Shown here: in pieces, positions 1-5,112 of the stretch
Numbering within the stretch: the stretch's first letter is position 1
Layout: every line of letters begins with the position of its first letter
Assembly (NCBI GenBank): GCA_013151365.1
Contig: JAADIK010000033.1
Location: forward strand, 1 to 5,146
Direction of reading: 5' to 3'
Length of the DNA stretch: 5,146 bases
From: Deltaproteobacteria bacterium
Lineage (GTDB): Bacteria; Desulfobacterota; Desulfobulbia; Desulfobulbales; Desulfobulbaceae
Made by a program: the position numbers and the translations under genes
Notes under the pieces: generated by a model
Database searches by the model: none
Seen by the model: only the letters and a program-made list of their open reading frames with translations
What the model was told of the DNA's origin: nothing

Positions 1-342
1 GCCGGTCAGGCCGATCATGGTCATCTCCCGGGCCGGATAGCCGTAAAAAGCGGCCGCCAGGTGGCCAAGCGCCCGGCGGCTGTCCTCCACCCTGACCACG
101 GCCACATCCTTGGCAATTTCCACCTCCCGGTCGACGACAACGGCCAGGCAGCCCCGGGCGACGGCCTGGGACACATAGCGATGCCCGTCGGTCTCCTGCC
201 CCTTGACAGCGACAAAAACAGAGCCGGGGATGACCGCCCGGGAATCACAGGTCAGGCCGGTAACCGGCCGTTCCAGCACGGCCCGGCCGCACTGGTTGAC
301 CGTGCAGCTTACCGGGTCGAGAAGTTCTCCAAGCAACACCAT
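1..342 (-). CDS. murE: MurE, UDP-MurNAc-tripeptide synthetase, N-terminal part (truncated by window edge)
   Basis: Cytoplasmic Mur ligase that adds the third residue (meso-diaminopimelate in most Gram-negatives, lysine in some others) to UDP-MurNAc-L-Ala-D-Glu, using ATP. The 114 codons seen here cover the N-terminal UDP-substrate-binding domain. The frame starts MVLLGELLDPVSC. It then shows the family pattern L-T-C-D-S-R-A-V-x-P-G-S-V-F-V-A-x-K-G at about residues 33-51, followed by D-G-H-R-Y and the stretch VEDSRRALGHLAAAFYG. It ends at MIGLTG, exactly where the ATP-binding loop (TGTNGKTT in the family) should begin just outside the window. Full-length family members are near 490 residues, so about three quarters is missing. 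The ATG lies 12 nt after the stop of the upstream PBP-like gene, and the ribosome site is weak (GAGCGG), so translational coupling is likely. The frame is open to base 1. The third-residue specificity cannot be read from this part. Confidence 0.93.
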   Translation of the reverse strand, partial: MVLLGELLDPVSCTVNQCGRAVLERPVTGLTCDSRAVIPGSVFVAVKGQETDGHRYVSQAVARGCLAVVVDREVEIAKDVAVVRVEDSRRALGHLAAAFYGYPAREMTMIGLTG

Positions 343-354
343 GGCGCCGGCCGC

Positions 355-2217
355 TCAAATTTCCGGCGCCAGGGTCAAGACACACTCGCCGTCATTGTTC
401 AGGGGACGGCCCGGCTGCGGATTCTGGGCCACGATTCTGCCGCTGCCCTTAATCCGGATGCGGAGATTATAGCGGCTCAGACGCCGCAATCCCTTGCGCA
501 GGCTGAGGCCGGTAAGCCGGGGCATCAACGAATCAATGCCGACGGCGCCCACCTTCCGCGGCTGGAAATCATCAATGCTGCGGCTGACCAGGAACTGCTC
601 GTAGTTCGCCTTATTCAGTCCAACCGGGACATGGGCGGCCATTTTCCACGCCGCCGCCTGTCGATACAGAGACGGGAGCAGCTGCCGGCCAAGCGCGGCA
701 AGCCTCTTTGTTCCTTTCTCCGCGGATTTGGCCAGAGGATAGAGATAATCACGCCGGGTGGCCAGGGCCAGCAGCATGGTCGGGAAGGCTTTGGGCATCA
801 TGCCGATCAGGAGATTCTGCATGACATATTTGCCGCCCCCGCCCTTGCCGGCTACTCCCACGGCCGAATCCGTATACAGCAGGAAACCGTCCGAGGCCCG
901 CTTATTCGCAGCGAAAAGTTCCCGGCGCAGCCTGACGCCCATGGCCGGCGACATAATACGACGGCGCCCCGCCCTGCCGTCAAACTCTCGCGAACGGTGA
1001 AAACGCCGGCCGGAAGAGCGATCCAGGACCGAATCAAGTACATGCGGTCTTATCTTCCAGCCGCCGTTAACCAGCCCGGCGACCGTTGTTGCCAGTTGCA
1101 TGATGTTCACCCCGCCGGCGACGGACCGGTTCCGTCCTGTTTTTCTCTGCCCTCCCTCTTTGCCGTCGCAGACCGGAGAGAGGCATTGAACCGTCTCATA
1201 GAGGCCGATTGTCGTCTCATACTGTTCAATATCTTTTTCCGGCAGGCCGAAATCCGGGGCGGCAACGGTTTCAGGCAGCAGGGCTCGCCCCAGCGCCCCG
1301 TTTCTGCGCACGGCCGCCGCCCGAACCAGGAGGGGACGGATCAACCGGGTGTCAAGAAAATTACAAAAAAGACTTCTATGGCTGGCGTCGGTCGACTGCC
1401 AGAAATAGTTCGGATTAAAGGACGGCAGGACAACGGCGGCCAGAACGGCGCCGGTCTCGGGCTGCAACAAAAGGGCCAGCCCTTCACTTGCCTGCTGCCG
1501 CTTCATGTACCGCCGGAGCCGCTGTTCAATCTCTTTCTGCAATCCCAGGTCAAGGGTCAATACCAGGTCCATTCTTGAGCTGCCAAGAATATCCTGCCCG
1601 GCGAAATCAATTTCCGGAACCGTGTCACCCTTAAACTCGCCATGCCTCAGAATCGTATCATACAGCCCCTCGACTCCGGCCAGGCCCACGCCGTCGCCGG
1701 AAAAGCCGATGACCTGGGCCGCGGTCTCGTGCTCCGGGTAAAAACGCTCTTCCTTCGGGTTACAGAAGACACCGGCAATCTTCAGACGCCTGATGGCGGC
1801 GGCCTGTTTTTTGTCAAGGTCATCCGCAATCTCGATTACCCCTTGCGGCTTTTTCAAACGGGCCTCGATCACGTCCTGGTTTTCACCGATGACCCCGGCC
1901 AACAACCGGGCGACCTCACTCCGGTTTCCCAGTTCAAGCGGCCGGGCATAAAGTGAATAGACCCGGTAACTCACGGCCAGTTCCTGGAAGTTCCGGTCAA
2001 AAACCGAGCCCCTCAAAAGAGAGTCAGCGGACATACTGTCCGCTGACTTTTCAGTAATTCTGCCGGCAGCAAGCCGGGTTATCTTGCCGATATCCTGGAG
2101 GGAAAAGGGGAACCTGCACAGAGCTACCCCGGCCGCTGCCAGCAAAAAAACCGAAAATATGACGCCATACAGACGCTGCCTCCTGCGTTTCTTTTTTCGG
2201 GCCGCCCCAATTATCAT
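355..2217 (-). CDS. ftsI: FtsI-position penicillin-binding-protein-like protein with PASTA domain and degenerate transpeptidase motifs
   Basis: FtsI is normally the class B PBP that cross-links septal peptidoglycan. This 620-residue protein has that architecture. It starts with a basic cytoplasmic N-terminus (KKKRRRQR, 8-15) and one membrane segment at about 18-36. The PBP dimerisation region begins at RGSVFDRNFQELAVS (69-83; usual form RGxIxDRNGxxLA). Scaffold motifs follow: ERFYPEHETAAQVIGF (157-172), TLDLGLQKEIE (221-231), PETGAVLA (253-260) and PSFNPNYFW (265-273). A QLATTVAGLVNGG stretch (374-386) matches the segment preceding KTG in FtsI. A PASTA domain lies at about 561-618 (MPRLTGLSLRKGLRRL). 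All three active-site motifs are lost. The SxxK box reads R291-L-I-R294, no SxN occurs in the shortened stretch 296-366, and KTG(T) is K458-G-G-G. The frame is intact, so I favour a pseudoenzyme over a decaying pseudogene. Its ATG is 4 nt after the ftsL stop with no clear ribosome site, which implies coupling. The name ftsI is positional; activity is not expected. Confidence 0.87.
   Translation of the reverse strand: MIIGAARKKKRRRQRLYGVIFSVFLLAAAGVALCRFPFSLQDIGKITRLAAGRITEKSADSMSADSLLRGSVFDRNFQELAVSYRVYSLYARPLELGNRSEVARLLAGVIGENQDVIEARLKKPQGVIEIADDLDKKQAAAIRRLKIAGVFCNPKEERFYPEHETAAQVIGFSGDGVGLAGVEGLYDTILRHGEFKGDTVPEIDFAGQDILGSSRMDLVLTLDLGLQKEIEQRLRRYMKRQQASEGLALLLQPETGAVLAAVVLPSFNPNYFWQSTDASHRSLFCNFLDTRLIRPLLVRAAAVRRNGALGRALLPETVAAPDFGLPEKDIEQYETTIGLYETVQCLSPVCDGKEGGQRKTGRNRSVAGGVNIMQLATTVAGLVNGGWKIRPHVLDSVLDRSSGRRFHRSREFDGRAGRRRIMSPAMGVRLRRELFAANKRASDGFLLYTDSAVGVAGKGGGGKYVMQNLLIGMMPKAFPTMLLALATRRDYLYPLAKSAEKGTKRLAALGRQLLPSLYRQAAAWKMAAHVPVGLNKANYEQFLVSRSIDDFQPRKVGAVGIDSLMPRLTGLSLRKGLRRLSRYNLRIRIKGSGRIVAQNPQPGRPLNNDGECVLTLAPEI
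364..537 (-). other. PASTA domain of the FtsI-position protein
   Basis: Residues 561-618 of the PBP-like protein. The visible pattern is MPRLTGLSLRKGLRRLSRY, then LRIRIKGSGRIVAQNPQPG and ECVLTL. This is the usual PASTA order: M-P-x-L-x-G, a helix of about ten residues, a G-S-G turn, V-x-x-Q-x-P-x-P-G, and a final beta strand. In the family, PASTA domains occur at the C-terminus of some FtsI/PBP2x proteins and in Ser/Thr kinases, and are linked to binding of cell wall material or partner proteins. It is well preserved here although the neighbouring transpeptidase motifs are not, which suggests that the protein's binding role is still under selection. Confidence 0.85.
2022..2048. repeat. Perfect 12-bp inverted repeat with 3-nt loop inside the ftsI-position gene
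   Basis: The plus-strand arms are AGTCAGCGGACA (2022-2033) and TGTCCGCTGACT (2037-2048), separated by TAC. In the minus-strand mRNA this is a GC-containing hairpin with a GUA loop, followed by CUCUUUU. The stem can extend by four A-U pairs past a 3-nt bulge. On the plus strand the second arm runs into TTTT, so an antisense transcript would meet a terminator-like shape there. It encodes codons 58-66 of the PBP-like protein, and the palindrome makes that peptide a near-duplication (SADS-M-SADS) just before the dimerisation region. The inverted repeat is a direct observation; any role as attenuator, processing site or inserted palindrome is inference. Confidence 0.9.
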
Positions 2218-2221
2218 AAAT

Positions 2222-2578
2222 CTAGAGATAACGGATCTGGCCCTTTACCGGGACCACGAGCTGGAACCGTTGCGTCGCCTCTTTTACGACATTTTTCTCC
2301 GATGCCAGCTGCGCCCTTGCGGCCAGCAGACGGATATTCTCATTGCCGACCCGGGAACGGACGGCCTGCAACTGCTCAATCCGGCCGGCGGCGCTCTCGA
2401 TGCGTCCGTGCATGAACTGGCCCACCGAGAAAACAACAACAATTCCCGTAAAAATAATGACCGCCACCAGCCTGATCAACCGTTGTGATACTTCGGGGAC
2501 GGCCCGGACCGTTACATTCTGACGTATGCCGATTACGGTCTGCGGGCGAAAAAGCTTTGAGCTGAAACCTGTTATCAT
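2222..2578 (-). CDS. ftsL: FtsL-type bitopic cell division protein
   Basis: FtsL forms a complex with FtsB/DivIC and FtsQ that helps activate the septal synthases FtsW and FtsI. This 118-residue protein has the expected form: a cytoplasmic N-terminus of about 34 residues, a single hydrophobic segment (about 35-54, LIRLVAVIIFTGIVVVFSVG), and then a periplasmic stretch (about 57-105, including ESAAGRIEQLQAVRSRVGNE) with heptad-like hydrophobic spacing that suggests a coiled coil. Sequence conservation in this family is low, so the call rests on size, topology and position between rsmH and the ftsI-position gene. The ATG has a good ribosome site, GGGAGGA at 2592-2586, 7 nt upstream. It begins 77 nt after rsmH ends, the largest gap in the cluster, and its TAG lies 4 nt before the next start. 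With a seemingly inactive FtsI partner next door, what this FtsL activates is an open question. Confidence 0.85.
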   Translation of the reverse strand: MITGFSSKLFRPQTVIGIRQNVTVRAVPEVSQRLIRLVAVIIFTGIVVVFSVGQFMHGRIESAAGRIEQLQAVRSRVGNENIRLLAARAQLASEKNVVKEATQRFQLVVPVKGQIRYL

Positions 2579-2585
2579 GGCACGG

Positions 2586-2592
2586 TCCTCCC
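2586..2592 (-). promoter_or_regulatory. Ribosome binding site of ftsL
   Basis: GGGAGGA on the minus strand, 7 nt before the ATG at 2578-2576. It is the clearest Shine-Dalgarno sequence in the dcw part of the window. It supports the chosen ftsL start, in contrast to the neighbouring rsmH, ftsI-position and murE genes, which have weak or no sites and probably rely on coupling. Confidence 0.8.
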
Positions 2593-2655
2593 GAGGTTAT
2601 GGCGATTTTTCGTCTGTACCTGAAGTTACTGATTTTGTTCCCATCCCCCGTCGGC

Positions 2656-3588
2656 TCACCCGGACCCGGCGGGAGAAAGCCCTTCATTCCCATCCCGCTC
2701 CGTCCGGACGGCGACCCGGAGTTTTGCACTGCGGGAGCGTGGATTAGCCTTTACTTCATCAGGCAAGGGTTCAACCGGGTGCCTGGTGACAACCGCGTAA
2801 GCCGGATTTGCGGCAAAGGCCTGCTTGACGATCCGGTCCTCCAGCGAATGAAAGGTGATCACGCACATCCTGGCCCCGGGCCGCAGGACCGAGGGCGCAT
2901 CGGCGAGCACCCGGACCAGGTTATCGAGTTCCCGGTTGACGGCGATGCGCAGGGCCTGGAAAACCCGGGTTGCCATATGCCTCTTCCGCGGGTGAAATTT
3001 TCTCGGTACGGCAGCGGCCACGATTTCGGCAAGCTGCCTGGTCGTCTCCACCGCCCGTTCTTCCCGGGCCTTGACAATATGGGCGGCTATGCGCCGGGCC
3101 TGCCGCTCTTCGCCGTAATTGTAAAAAATATCGGCCAGCTGTTCCTTTGATAAGCGCCGGATAAGCTGCGCCGCCGTCACCGGCTGCCGGACATCCATGC
3201 GCATGTCAAGGGGCGCATCGGCCTGAAAGCTGAACCCCCGTTCTCCCCGGTCAAGCTGGAGTGACGAAACCCCGAGATCCAGCAACAGGCCGTCGACGGT
3301 TTCGATCCCCGCCTTCGGCAATGCCGCCGCCAGATCGGCATAGCTGGTGCGGATAATCGTCAGGCGCCGGCCGAATGTTGCCAGGCGCTCCGCCGCCAGC
3401 CCGGCCGCCTGCTCATCCCACTCAAAACCGATAACCCGGCCATCAGGGGCGGCCGCCTTGAGAATCCCCTCGGTATGCCCTCCCAGGCCCAGAGTCCCGT
3501 CCACATAAAGGCCGCCGCTTACAGGTTGCAGATAACTGATGACCTCAGCCGCCAGGACCGGGACATGGAGATCCGCCCATGGCCGCAC
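2656..3588 (-). CDS. rsmH: RsmH (MraW), 16S rRNA m4C1402 N4-methyltransferase
   Basis: RsmH methylates N4 of C1402 in the decoding centre of 16S rRNA using S-adenosylmethionine. The 310-residue protein has normal length and a full motif set. These are HVPVLAAEVISYL (8-20), the SAM-binding loop YVDGTLGLGGHTEGIL (28-43), the acidic strand end GFEWDEQA (54-61), LLLDLGVSSLQLD (101-113), RGFSFQADAPLDMRMD (117-132), FYNYGEERQARRIA (155-168), ATRVFQALRIAVNREL (206-221), ITFHSLEDRIVK (244-255) and NPRSRSAKLRV (282-292). The start is GTG at 3588, two bases after the mraZ stop, with no strong ribosome site, so coupling to mraZ is likely. The nearby ATG at 3580 is in another frame. mraZ-rsmH adjacency is one of the best conserved gene pairs in bacteria. 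Confidence 0.97.
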   Translation of the reverse strand: MRPWADLHVPVLAAEVISYLQPVSGGLYVDGTLGLGGHTEGILKAAAPDGRVIGFEWDEQAAGLAAERLATFGRRLTIIRTSYADLAAALPKAGIETVDGLLLDLGVSSLQLDRGERGFSFQADAPLDMRMDVRQPVTAAQLIRRLSKEQLADIFYNYGEERQARRIAAHIVKAREERAVETTRQLAEIVAAAVPRKFHPRKRHMATRVFQALRIAVNRELDNLVRVLADAPSVLRPGARMCVITFHSLEDRIVKQAFAANPAYAVVTRHPVEPLPDEVKANPRSRSAKLRVAVRTERDGNEGLSPAGSG

Positions 3589-3590
3589 AA

Positions 3591-4067
3591 CTAGAGAATG
3601 CCCAGCGACGAAAGACCCGGGGCAAAATCCTCGAACTTATCGCGGGTCCGCCGGGTCTCGTCCTGCCAGGCGGCCTTGTCCCAGATCTCGAAATGATCGA
3701 GCATCCCGTTCAATACCACCTCTTTGCCGAAACCGAACTCGGAGCGCAGGGAGCCGGGCAGCAGGATCCGCCCCTGTTTGTCCACATGACATTCGGTAAC
3801 GCCCGAGATGACGTAGCGAACAAAATCACTGAAGCCGGGCAGACCAGGTGCCTCGTTGAGCAACTTCTCTTCAACCCGCTCCCACTCTGCCACCGGGTAG
3901 GCCTTCAAACTCTTCTGCCAGTTGGTGACAACCAGGGTTTCGGAATAGACTTCGCGCAGGACCTCACGAAAGCGGCTCGGGATATTGAGCCGGCCCTTGG
4001 CGTCAAGCGTATGTTCCGACCTGCTGCGGAACCGAAATTCGGGAACTTTTTCCTTCACGTTATTCAC
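3591..4067 (-). CDS. mraZ: MraZ, transcriptional regulator of the dcw cluster
   Basis: MraZ is an AbrB-like DNA-binding protein that forms a ring and binds short repeats at its own promoter. From the GTG at 4067 the protein has 158 residues. It shows the two tandem family motifs, D-A-K-G-R-L-N-I-P at 22-30 followed by SRFRE, and D-K-Q-G-R-I-L-L-P at 96-104 followed by VLNGMLDHFEIWD. Family members are usually about 140-155 residues. The frame is open further to a GTG at 4097 (168 residues), but that codon lies inside the putative operator and has no usable ribosome site. GTG at 4058 (155 residues) is another choice. No ATG is available. A strong GAGGAGG (4090-4084) sits 16 nt before the 4067 GTG, which is too far for ideal spacing, so the start is uncertain. 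The family N-terminus would align near F13, so a short extension is predicted with any of these starts. It is the first gene of the cluster. Confidence 0.95.
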   Translation of the reverse strand: MNNVKEKVPEFRFRSRSEHTLDAKGRLNIPSRFREVLREVYSETLVVTNWQKSLKAYPVAEWERVEEKLLNEAPGLPGFSDFVRYVISGVTECHVDKQGRILLPGSLRSEFGFGKEVVLNGMLDHFEIWDKAAWQDETRRTRDKFEDFAPGLSSLGIL

Positions 4068-4083
4068 CGCTTGAAACCACCGG

Positions 4084-4090
4084 CCTCCTC
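4084..4090 (-). promoter_or_regulatory. Strong Shine-Dalgarno-like sequence before mraZ
   Basis: GAGGAGG on the minus strand is near-perfectly complementary to the 16S rRNA tail. It lies just after the operator repeats. The next in-frame start codon, GTG at 4067, is 16 nt away. A GTG only 3 nt away (4080) is in another frame and opens a six-codon frame ending in TAA at 4062-4060. It is probably the mraZ ribosome site, used with unusual spacing or through the small upstream frame. Confidence 0.55.
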
Positions 4091-4095
4091 GAAAC

Positions 4096-4120
4096 ACCCC
4101 TTTTCACCACTTTATACCAC
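4096..4120 (-). promoter_or_regulatory. Probable MraZ operator: three direct repeats at 10-bp period
   Basis: On the minus strand the core appears as GTGGT (4120-4116), GTGGT (4110-4106) and GGGGT (4100-4096), with starts exactly 10 bases apart. A-rich spacers separate the first two pairs. A one-turn period places all copies on one face of the helix. MraZ is known to bind such arrays: TGGGN repeats at 10-bp spacing in E. coli and AAAGTG-type repeats in mycoplasmas. The units AAAGTGGT and AAAGGGGT here resemble the latter. The array lies between the predicted promoter -10 box and the mraZ ribosome site, which fits autoregulation. The repeats are seen directly; binding by MraZ is inferred. Confidence 0.7.
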
Positions 4121-4129
4121 CTAATATAA

Positions 4130-4158
4130 TTAATATACGAAGCGCATTGCAGAGTCAA
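4130..4158 (-). promoter_or_regulatory. Probable sigma-70 type promoter of mraZ and the dcw cluster
   Basis: On the minus strand there is TTGACT (4158-4153, one mismatch to the consensus -35), a 17-nt spacer, and TATTAA (4135-4130) as -10. TATATT (4137-4132) with a 15-nt spacer is an overlapping alternative. Transcription would start near 4123, right at the MraZ repeats, so bound MraZ would cover the start region. It is the best promoter-like sequence in the intergenic region. Confidence 0.6.
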
Positions 4159-4213
4159 GGAAAAATAACACAGAAAATCAACAGGTTGAAAAATATCAGA
4201 GAATAAGCCAGCC

Positions 4214-4234
4214 TACCACATATAGTGTACCACA
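4214..4234 (-). repeat. Pair of TGTGGTA direct repeats upstream of the mraZ promoter
   Basis: TGTGGTA occurs at 4234-4228 and 4220-4214 on the minus strand, separated by CACTATA. The GTGGTA core recurs in the first MraZ box (4120-4115). The pair lies about 55 bases upstream of the -35 box. It may be a regulator site or a chance repeat in AT-rich DNA. The 14-base spacing does not match the 10-base MraZ period. Confidence 0.4.
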
Positions 4235-4330
4235 GTCACAAAAACGCACTAAAATAATAATGGAGCGGCTAAGAAAAAAGAGGAGCTGGAATAAAACTTA
4301 CCGGACCGTACAGGAATACACACAGGGAAC

Positions 4331-4358
4331 TTTTTGTTTTATCAGGACAAAACAAAAA
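4331..4358. repeat. AT-rich 10-bp inverted repeat downstream of the fumarase gene
   Basis: The plus-strand arms are TTTTTGTTTT (4331-4340) and AAAACAAAAA (4349-4358), with an 8-nt centre ATCAGGAC. The arms match perfectly. It sits about 80 bases past the fumarase stop. In RNA the stem would be weak (one G-C pair), so it is not a standard intrinsic terminator, though U runs within it could still contribute to 3'-end formation. A protein-binding dyad is the other reading. Confidence 0.5.
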
Positions 4359-4439
4359 AGAAAGAACCGGGGACAAAAGAAAAAACCTCTTGCGGCCGGG
4401 CGGGAGCGGGAAAAAAGGGGCACAAAGTGGGGCAAAAAA

Positions 4440-5027
4440 TCAGGAAGCAGTGGCGCCGGCGGCGATCTGTTCGTAAAAATCGCGGCCGGCAACGTCATTA
4501 ATCACCACGGCGGGGAAATTAAGGACCTCAAAACGAAACATGGCCTCAGGCCCGGCGTCCGCAAAGGCAACCAGTTCAACGGCCCGGACACAGCGGGAGA
4601 GAAAGGCCCCGGCCCCGCCAAAGGCGGCGAGATAAACCGCGCCGTGCCGCTGCATGGCCTCGCGCACCGGCAGGGAGCGGGAGCCCTTGCCCATGGTGGC
4701 CCGCAAACCCAGATCAAGCAACCGGGGCGTATAGGGGTCCATCCGGTAACTGGTGGTCGGACCGACGGCCCCGATAACCCTGCCGGGCCGGGCGGGACTC
4801 GGGCCGACATAATAGAGCAGCTGACCCGCAAGGTCGACGGGCAGATCTTTCCCCTGGTCAAGCAGGGCGCAGAGGCGGCGATGGGTCTGGTCCCGCCCCG
4901 TATAGAGGGTCCCGGAAAGATACACCAGATCGCCGGCCCGCAGGGATTCAACCACGCCGTCCGCAAAGGGAAGGGCAAGCTCTTTAAAGTCGGCGGCAAA
5001 AGCGGACGGGGCTCTCAGCAGTGACAT
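4440..5027 (-). CDS. Class I fumarate hydratase beta subunit (FumA C-terminal / TtdB-type domain)
   Basis: This is the C-terminal-type subunit of the iron-sulfur fumarases, which interconvert fumarate and malate. In two-subunit forms the alpha subunit carries the 4Fe-4S cluster and this beta subunit completes the active site. The 195-residue protein is the normal size for a separate beta subunit. Visible motifs are GDLVYLSGTLYTGRDQTHR (32-50, family form SGxxxxxRDxxH), YYVGPSPARPG (72-82), GPTTSYRMDPYTPRLLDLGL (89-108), MGKG (112-115), GAVYLAAFGGAGAF (129-142) and ELVAFADAGPEAMFRFEV (151-168). The ATG at 5027 is chosen over the in-frame ATG at 5039, because GAGGA (5036-5032) lies 5 nt before it and the upstream ATG overlaps that site. 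No alpha gene is seen in the 119 bases upstream, so it must be elsewhere. L-tartrate dehydratase beta (TtdB) is a related alternative; fumarase is the likelier role in an anaerobe. Confidence 0.93.
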   Translation of the reverse strand: MSLLRAPSAFAADFKELALPFADGVVESLRAGDLVYLSGTLYTGRDQTHRRLCALLDQGKDLPVDLAGQLLYYVGPSPARPGRVIGAVGPTTSYRMDPYTPRLLDLGLRATMGKGSRSLPVREAMQRHGAVYLAAFGGAGAFLSRCVRAVELVAFADAGPEAMFRFEVLNFPAVVINDVAGRDFYEQIAAGATAS

Positions 5028-5112
5028 ATTGTTCCTCATCTGATGTTTAAAGCCGGGCGCCGGGTTATGATATTACGCCGGACGACCGGAGATAGTCCCT
5101 TCACCAGTCGGT

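Larger units (their letters stand above)
4098..4439. other. AT-rich intergenic region between the fumarase gene and mraZ
   Basis: About 340 bases with no credible gene on either strand. The part near mraZ holds the promoter and MraZ repeats. The middle (4214-4234) has two copies of TGTGGTA on the minus strand, 14 bases apart. The part after the fumarase stop is strongly skewed: the plus strand is almost all A and G runs, so the fumarase transcript would have several U tracts. No standard GC-rich terminator hairpin with a U tail was found. The nearest candidate is an AT-rich inverted repeat at 4331-4358. A plus-strand reading frame crosses part of this region, but its basic, low-complexity sequence reflects the A/G skew and not a protein. 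Confidence 0.75.

Noticed and set aside
255..269. GGCCGGT/ACCGGCC palindrome within murE
   Set aside because: It is a 7-bp palindrome built from CCGG units in GC-rich coding sequence, explained by codon use for ERPVTGL.
715..726. SxxK-like tetrapeptide (S498-A-E-K501) as a relocated active site
   Set aside because: It lies after the KTG-equivalent position, in the wrong order for the penicillin-binding fold, and in a Lys-rich stretch where such matches arise by chance.
355..1347. Frameshift or sequence error as the cause of the missing FtsI motifs
   Set aside because: Scaffold motifs before and after each lost motif stay in the same frame. The substitutions at the SxxK and KTG sites are gap-free, and other frames around 1336-1347 do not restore SxxK. 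A long assembly error cannot be fully excluded from sequence alone.
61..1578. 505-codon open frame on the plus strand
   Set aside because: It lies antisense to the murE and ftsI-position genes, which have clear family motifs. Its translation has no recognisable domain, and long antisense frames are expected in GC-rich coding DNA.
4381..4440. Intrinsic terminator directly after the fumarase stop
   Set aside because: There are T tracts and GC-rich blocks on the minus strand, but I could not find complementary arms forming a stable stem directly before a T tract.
4260..5024. 254-codon open frame on the plus strand starting in the intergenic region
   Set aside because: Its first 60 residues are a Lys/Arg/Gly run that simply reflects the A/G-rich strand, and the rest is antisense to the fumarase beta gene. 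No ribosome site and no domain were seen.
5041..5112. Promoter for the fumarase beta gene
   Set aside because: A TAATAT hexamer exists on the minus strand, but there is no acceptable -35 at normal spacing, so support is too weak to list.
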